Positions 7,568-9,868 of a stretch of DNA of 9,868 nucleotides are shown in pieces. Source of the DNA: CAYPTI01 sp964413525 [NCBI: uncultured bacterium] (GTDB taxonomy: Bacteria; T1Sed10-126); contig CAYPTI010000070.1 of assembly GCA_964413525.1 (NCBI GenBank), forward strand, positions 1 through 9,868. The letters run 5' to 3'. The notes under the pieces are model-generated. The model saw only the letters and a program-made list of their open reading frames with translations. It was not told where the DNA came from and did no database searches. The position numbers were made by a program, and so were the translations under genes. The number at the start of each line of letters is the position of its first letter. Positions within the stretch are counted from its first letter, which is position 1.

Positions 7568-8002
7568 ATGACTGAAGAGAATGAGCTACGGGTTACGACG
7601 GTTGAATCCGAGACCGGTTCGACGCCGGGACGCTCCCTCAACCATGCCCGCTCGAACCACTACGTGATCGACGAACCGTCCTGGGCCGGGGGACCGGGGG
7701 AAGCCGTCACACCGGAGGAATCCTTTCTCACGGGAATCTCCGCCTGCGGGGTGAGCCTGGTGGAGTCCTTCGCCGAGGAACAGGGCTATCCGCTCGACCA
7801 TGCGCGGGCCACGATTCGCGGGATTCGGGAGACGGACAACCCGGCCGATTACAAGCGGATCGAACTGGAGTTTCAGCTTGCCGGCGTGGATCAGGAGCAG
7901 GCTGAGGAGCTGGTGAAGGCCTACAAGAACCGCTGACCCCTCTACCGGACGGCCGCCGGGGCGGCCGACGTCAGGGTCACCGTGGAAACGAACGGAGGCT
8001 AA
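7568..8002 (+). CDS. OsmC-family protein, probable selenoprotein with in-frame UGA (Sec123)
   Basis: OsmC/Ohr-family proteins are small thiol peroxidases that reduce organic hydroperoxides through two conserved cysteines. The frame opens at the ATG at 7568, with GGGAGG at good spacing. It shows the family features: YVIDEPSWAGGPGEAVTPEESFL-like N-terminal half around residues 32-54, and the first active-site cysteine in GISACG (Cys60). TGA at 7934-7936 would end the protein after AYKNR at 122 residues. Read through, the frame gives PLYRTAAGAADVRVTVETNGG and stops at TAA, total 144 residues. Family members have cysteine followed by P-L/V-x-R/G-T at this exact place, so the TGA replaces the second cysteine. 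E. coli OsmC uses Cys59 and Cys125, close to 60 and 123 here. A SECIS-like hairpin begins at the TGA. I therefore call selenocysteine. The alternative is a recent Cys (TGC/TGT) to TGA nonsense mutation. No Sec machinery gene is in the window. Confidence 0.75.
7934..7979 (+). promoter_or_regulatory. SECIS-like stem-loop starting at the in-frame UGA
   Basis: The RNA starting with the UGA can fold into a two-part stem. The lower helix pairs TGACCC (7934-7939) with GGGTCA (7974-7979), plus T7941 with A7973 around a bulged C. The upper helix pairs CGGCCGC (7950-7956) with GCGGCCG (7961-7967), closing a CGGG tetraloop. The apical loop starts 20 bases after the UGA and has G among its first two bases. 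This fits the published general rules for bacterial SECIS elements (loop about 16-37 bases downstream, a conserved apical G). High GC content makes hairpins easy to find, so the position counts for more than the stability. Confidence 0.65.
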
Positions 8003-8022
8003 CGGGCCGGGAGACTGTTTTC

Positions 8023-8517
8023 CTACCGCCCGGTCTCAACGCTGTCCAGCCAGGGCGGTCTCTCGGTGTATTTCCACTCCGCCCAGGAGGCCTTCTCCCC
8101 GGCGTAGTAGGCCCGGTAGGCGGCCACCGAATCGCCATCAATTCGGTACGCTTCGGGCATCACCTGAGGTCTCGGGGTTGGTTCCCCGGGAGGAAAATCA
8201 ATCTCGTCAGGGTCGATGGATTGAATGACCGTCCAGCTGGCGTGGTCGTCCTGTTTGTCAAACCGGTCCCGGAATTCTTCGCTCAACGCACACGCGTGTT
8301 CTCTCAACGTAAGCCAATTGGCCCGTGATTCACACACCCACTCTGTCACCGGGTGATCCCTGTGGGTTGCCCGGTACAGGTTGTCGTCCTCGTAGCCGTG
8401 GCGGCGGGCCGCGGTGCACAGGAGCTGGGCCGCTTCCAGCAGCATTTTGTTAACGTGCCGGTCGCCGTGGTAGCGGGCGGCAAGCCGGGGATCCTCATCC
8501 AGCCAGAAGACGTTCAA
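8023..8517 (-). CDS. Conserved protein of unknown function, phage-associated type
   Basis: The function is unknown. The protein is Asp/Glu- and Trp-rich and soluble, with no signal peptide or membrane segment. It belongs to a type I recall from phage and scattered microbial genomes, beginning with N-x-F-x-L-x-E-x-P and carrying DRHVNKMLLEAAQLL (here 19-33), then NLYRATHRDHP (46-56) and WVCESRANWLTL (60-71). It ends with MPEAYR, AYRAYY and PPWL. Conserved His, Asp and Lys in the DRHxxK segment suggest an enzyme or nucleic-acid-binding site, but I assign none. I chose TTG at 8517 (164 residues) because AAAGGA lies 9 bases upstream and the family starts there. ATG at 8535 would add six residues and place that AAAGGA inside the coding region, with a weaker site of its own. 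It converges on the OsmC gene with 20 bp between stops and is upstream-adjacent to SRP RNA on the other strand. Confidence 0.8.
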   Translation of the reverse strand: MNVFWLDEDPRLAARYHGDRHVNKMLLEAAQLLCTAARRHGYEDDNLYRATHRDHPVTEWVCESRANWLTLREHACALSEEFRDRFDKQDDHASWTVIQSIDPDEIDFPPGEPTPRPQVMPEAYRIDGDSVAAYRAYYAGEKASWAEWKYTERPPWLDSVETGR

Positions 8518-8538
8518 CTGTCGGGTTCCTTTCATCCA

Positions 8539-8565
8539 CAGGATCCCGGAAGGATACCGATCCTG
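8539..8565. repeat. Inverted repeat in the leader of the minus-strand conserved gene
   Basis: CAGGATC (8539-8545) and GATCCTG (8559-8565) form a perfect 7-bp inverted repeat with a 13-base centre. It lies 8 bases upstream of the AAAGGA ribosome site (8526-8531). In the minus-strand transcript it would be a leader hairpin; in DNA it could be an operator. I see no good promoter for this gene. Confidence 0.3.
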
Positions 8566-8712
8566 GGTTCCAGGCGTAATGATTTCGCTGAACGAACGGA
8601 AAGATTTTTTGCACGTGACCGGGAGAAGCAGGGGAACCGAAGATGCTTGAAGGAGGGAGCCTGCCCGGGCCGGTGAGGCCCTCCGGGTATGGCCGAACGG
8701 TGGCTGGTGTGA

Positions 8713-8718
8713 GACAAT
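8713..8718 (+). promoter_or_regulatory. Candidate -10 element of the SRP RNA gene
   Basis: GACAAT (8713-8718, four of six) lies seven bases before the predicted RNA 5' end at 8725, with a TGTG just upstream that may act as an extended -10. There is no recognisable -35 at 16-18 bases. The assignment rests mainly on spacing to the RNA. Confidence 0.4.
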
Positions 8719-8724
8719 ACCTTC

Positions 8725-8990
8725 GCGTGCTAGGCGGGGGGGTTGCGGTCCCCTGAACCCGAAAGCCGCAACATGCGGGGCCGATGCCGGGCAGGCGGAC
8801 GTTGACCATCAGCACCGCCATGCACGGGCGCGTTGACGGCTGAGCCCTGTGGATTCGAACGCTCTCAATCCCGTGAGGCCCTGACCGGAGCAGCGGTACG
8901 GAGTGGTTTGGATGCTGCAGGGGGCCTTAGTCCGAGCGTACCGACACGGTATGGACTGTCGGGGTCCTCGTTCCACTGCCTGGCGCACGC
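8725..8990 (+). ncRNA. ffs: Signal recognition particle RNA, large bacterial type with Alu domain
   Basis: This is the RNA scaffold of the signal recognition particle, which binds Ffh and targets nascent membrane proteins to the Sec translocon. The 5' part has the Alu-domain pattern of Bacillus subtilis scRNA: GTGCTAGGCGGGG, then GCGGTCCCCTGAACCCGAAA, then GCCGC...ATGCGGGG. The Ffh-binding helix 8 tip is at about 8874-8900 (GAGGCCCTGACC and GGAGCAGC). The ends pair: GCGTGC (8725-8730) with GCACGC (8985-8990). The resulting 266 nt agrees with the 270-nt class. A T-run follows directly. The gene lies upstream of dnaX, as in Bacillus, but here one small gene intervenes. The helix 8 apex departs from the usual consensus. 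The ends are set by pairing and may be off by a few bases. Confidence 0.9.
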
Positions 8991-8998
8991 ATTTTTTT
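8985..8998 (+). terminator. T-tract terminator of SRP RNA
   Basis: Seven T residues (8992-8998) follow the 3' strand of the terminal helix of SRP RNA. The closing helix GCGTGC/GCACGC and adjoining pairs supply the hairpin part of an intrinsic terminator. Confidence 0.6.
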
Positions 8999-9188
8999 GT
9001 TCTCCTTTCGGCGGAAGCTTCCGGACCCCCGGATCTTCGGATTCCTCTTCCCTCTCGTATTACGTCCCTTGAATTCAGGCCGTTCGTGACGATCGGTGAT
9101 CCATGGTTCGTACCGGTACGGTGAATTCAAACTCGTTCGGAGACCGGGTTTTAACCATAAATATGAATGATGAGGGTTGTCCTCACGG
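8999..9188. other. Intergenic stretch with palindromes and paired short repeats
   Basis: This is the first part of a 325-bp stretch without a gene, and it has no credible coding frame. It holds two perfect 12-bp palindromes, CGGAAGCTTCCG (9012-9023) and CGTACCGGTACG (9109-9120), and two copies of the 8-bp palindrome TGAATTCA (9070-9077 and 9122-9129). Each copy is followed 11-12 bases from its start by CGTTCG. A 5-bp hairpin TGAGG/CCTCA lies at 9171-9185. A regulatory role is possible but unproven. Confidence 0.35.
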
Positions 9189-9217
9189 TTGTCCCCGGAT
9201 CAGGCCGGTCGTATTAT
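9189..9217 (+). promoter_or_regulatory. Promoter upstream of the DUF4282 gene
   Basis: TTGTCC (9189-9194, four of six) and TATTAT (9212-9217, five of six) are separated by 17 bases. Transcription would start near 9224, so the RNA would carry the hairpin at 9226-9243 at its very 5' end and a leader of about 90 bases. GGTTGTCC occurs twice, 12 bases apart (9175-9182, 9187-9194), with the second copy covering the -35. A second, weaker possibility is TTTACA at 9266-9271 with a T-rich -10 near 9289-9296. Confidence 0.5.
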
Positions 9218-9225
9218 CGACTTCC

Positions 9226-9243
9226 CCGGCACCTCAGTGCCGG
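9226..9243 (+). promoter_or_regulatory. Stable 5' leader hairpin
   Basis: CCGGCAC (9226-9232) and GTGCCGG (9237-9243) pair perfectly around a CTCA loop. No T-tract follows, so it is not an intrinsic terminator. Its place just after the predicted start of transcription suggests a protective 5' stem-loop on the DUF4282 transcript. It could also be a protein-binding palindrome. Confidence 0.45.
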
Positions 9244-9315
9244 ATCCCCGGATGATTAGGAATTGTTTACACGGATTGGTTGGTTCAAACTATTTTGCTT
9301 GAGGAGGTTCTTCGT

Positions 9316-9633
9316 ATGCAGACGTCGTCGAACCCGATCGGCGCTTTGTTTGATTTTTCGTTCGATCGGTTCATTTCGGTGACCTTGATCCAGATCCTGT
9401 ACCTCGCCGTGATGGTCGTGGCCGCTCTGGGAGCGCTGGCCATGATTGCCGGGGCCTTTGTCTCGGAAGGATTCTGGGTCGGCATAATTACCCTTTTTCT
9501 TTTGGCGCCGTTGAGTTTTCTCGCCGTGTTAATCTATGCGAGGCTGGTGGCCGAGTTGTTTATTGTGCTGTTTCGAATCGCCCAGAATACCTCCGTTATC
9601 CGGGACGAACTCCGAGGGTCCGCCGACCGTTAA
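9316..9633 (+). CDS. DUF4282 family membrane protein
   Basis: This 105-residue protein fits the DUF4282 pattern: an N-terminal LFDFSFDRFIS block (about 11-21), two hydrophobic segments at about 24-46 and 53-75, and a conserved basic-acidic end to the second segment, YARLVAELFIVLFRIAQNT (about 74-92). It is predicted to be an inner-membrane protein with both ends on the same side. The biochemical role of the family is unknown. The ATG at 9316 has a strong GAGGAGG eight bases upstream. An upstream in-frame TTG at 9280 lacks a ribosome site and would overlap the promoter-like sequence. It lies between SRP RNA and dnaX, 102 bp before dnaX on the same strand. Confidence 0.88.
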   Translation: MQTSSNPIGALFDFSFDRFISVTLIQILYLAVMVVAALGALAMIAGAFVSEGFWVGIITLFLLAPLSFLAVLIYARLVAELFIVLFRIAQNTSVIRDELRGSADR

Positions 9634-9656
9634 CGATACGAATCCGGAAGCCTCCG

Positions 9657-9685
9657 TGGAGAGTCCGGGGACCCTTCGATATACT
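9657..9685 (+). promoter_or_regulatory. Candidate promoter of dnaX
   Basis: TGGAGA (9657-9662, four of six) and TATACT (9680-9685, five of six) are separated by 17 bases in the 102-bp gap before dnaX. Transcription would start near 9692, about 44 bases before the ATG. Readthrough from the DUF4282 gene is also possible, since no terminator is visible between them. Confidence 0.5.
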
Positions 9686-9735
9686 GCTCCCGCACATCGG
9701 TTTAGCATGACGGAACGGGGAGATGGTTCAGTCAC

Positions 9736-9868
9736 ATGAGCTACCGGGTACTCGCCCGCACCTACCGACCCGAGCGGTTCGACGAAGTCATCGGTCAAGA
9801 TCACGTGGTCGATCCCCTGAGCCGGAGCATTGAGAACGATCGGGTGGGCCACGCCTACATCTTCAGCG
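9736..9868 (+). CDS. dnaX: DNA polymerase III subunit gamma/tau, N-terminal fragment
   Basis: These are the first 44 codons of dnaX, cut by the right edge of the window. The sequence begins MSYRVLARTYRPERFDEVIG and continues QDHVVDPLSRSI and VGHAYIFS. This is the hallmark N-terminus of the gamma/tau clamp-loader ATPase, just before its Walker A motif. The protein assembles the clamp loader that places the beta clamp on primed DNA and, as tau, links polymerase cores at the fork. The ATG at 9736 is the only start in frame after an upstream stop-free stretch with no other start codon. The nearest purine-rich site (GGGGAG, 9716-9721) is about 14 bases away, so the ribosome site is weak. The neighbourhood with SRP RNA matches Bacillus-like genomes. 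Confidence 0.96.
   Translation, partial: MSYRVLARTYRPERFDEVIGQDHVVDPLSRSIENDRVGHAYIFS

Noticed and set aside
7934-8002. OsmC gene as a simple truncated gene ending at TGA, or a pseudogene
   Set aside because: Family-like sequence continues in frame after the TGA, the TGA lies on the conserved Cys, and a SECIS-like hairpin is correctly placed. A fresh nonsense mutation remains possible but is less economical.
8003-8032. Bidirectional terminator between the convergent genes (CGGGC/GCCCG)
   Set aside because: The stem is short, the loop is 20 bases, it enters the minus-strand coding end, and no T-tract follows on either strand.
8667-8681. GGGCC-GGTGA-GGCCC hairpin upstream of SRP RNA
   Set aside because: It lies outside the RNA, lacks a T-tract and is expected often at this GC content.
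1-9868. CRISPR arrays, insertion sequences, tRNAs, attachment sites
   Set aside because: No regularly spaced repeats, transposase-like frames, terminal inverted repeats or tRNA cloverleaf sequences were found on either strand.

Overview
The window is a stretch of a GC-rich bacterial chromosome with compact, Shine-Dalgarno-led genes and no sign of mobile elements, CRISPR arrays or tRNAs. The signal recognition particle RNA near the right end is the large form with an Alu domain, as in Bacillus and many Clostridia, and it lies upstream of dnaX as it does in Bacillus subtilis. That hints at a high-GC Firmicutes-like or other deep-branching lineage. Proteins are rich in Asp and Glu, which could fit a salt-adapted organism. 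I cannot name a taxon.

Left part (1-6511, minus strand). One gene block reads right to left: a 1049-residue fusion of an endonuclease Q-type PHP nuclease to a UvrD/PcrA-like helicase, an M20-family amidase of the N-carbamoyl-amino-acid hydrolase/allantoate amidohydrolase type, urocanate hydratase (hutU), and the start of an amidohydrolase that resembles formimidoylglutamate deiminase. A clear sigma-70-like promoter (TTGACG, 17 bp, TATGAT) precedes the fusion gene. A second candidate -10, placed inside an inverted repeat, precedes the amidase. The last three genes look like a variant histidine degradation module in which the M20 amidase may replace the usual N-formylglutamate deformylase.

Middle part (6842-8002, plus strand). 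A YfcE/MJ0936-type phosphodiesterase is followed by the most interesting gene of the window, an OsmC-family thiol peroxidase-like protein. It is interrupted by an in-frame TGA exactly where the family has its second conserved cysteine. The reading frame continues with family-like sequence to a TAA at 8000-8002, and the TGA starts a stem-loop with the geometry of a bacterial SECIS element. The best reading is a selenoprotein with selenocysteine at residue 123. TGA is an ordinary stop elsewhere in the window.

Right part. A minus-strand gene (8023-8517, probable TTG start) encodes a conserved protein of unknown function, of a type seen in phages. Then, on the plus strand, come SRP RNA (8725-8990) with its own T-tract terminator, an intergenic region with a promoter and a 5' hairpin, a DUF4282 two-helix membrane protein, and the first 44 codons of dnaX behind its own candidate promoter.

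The two main points are the putative selenocysteine OsmC with its SECIS-like hairpin, and the EndoQ-UvrD repair fusion that ends in a likely sliding-clamp-binding peptide (QLDLL).
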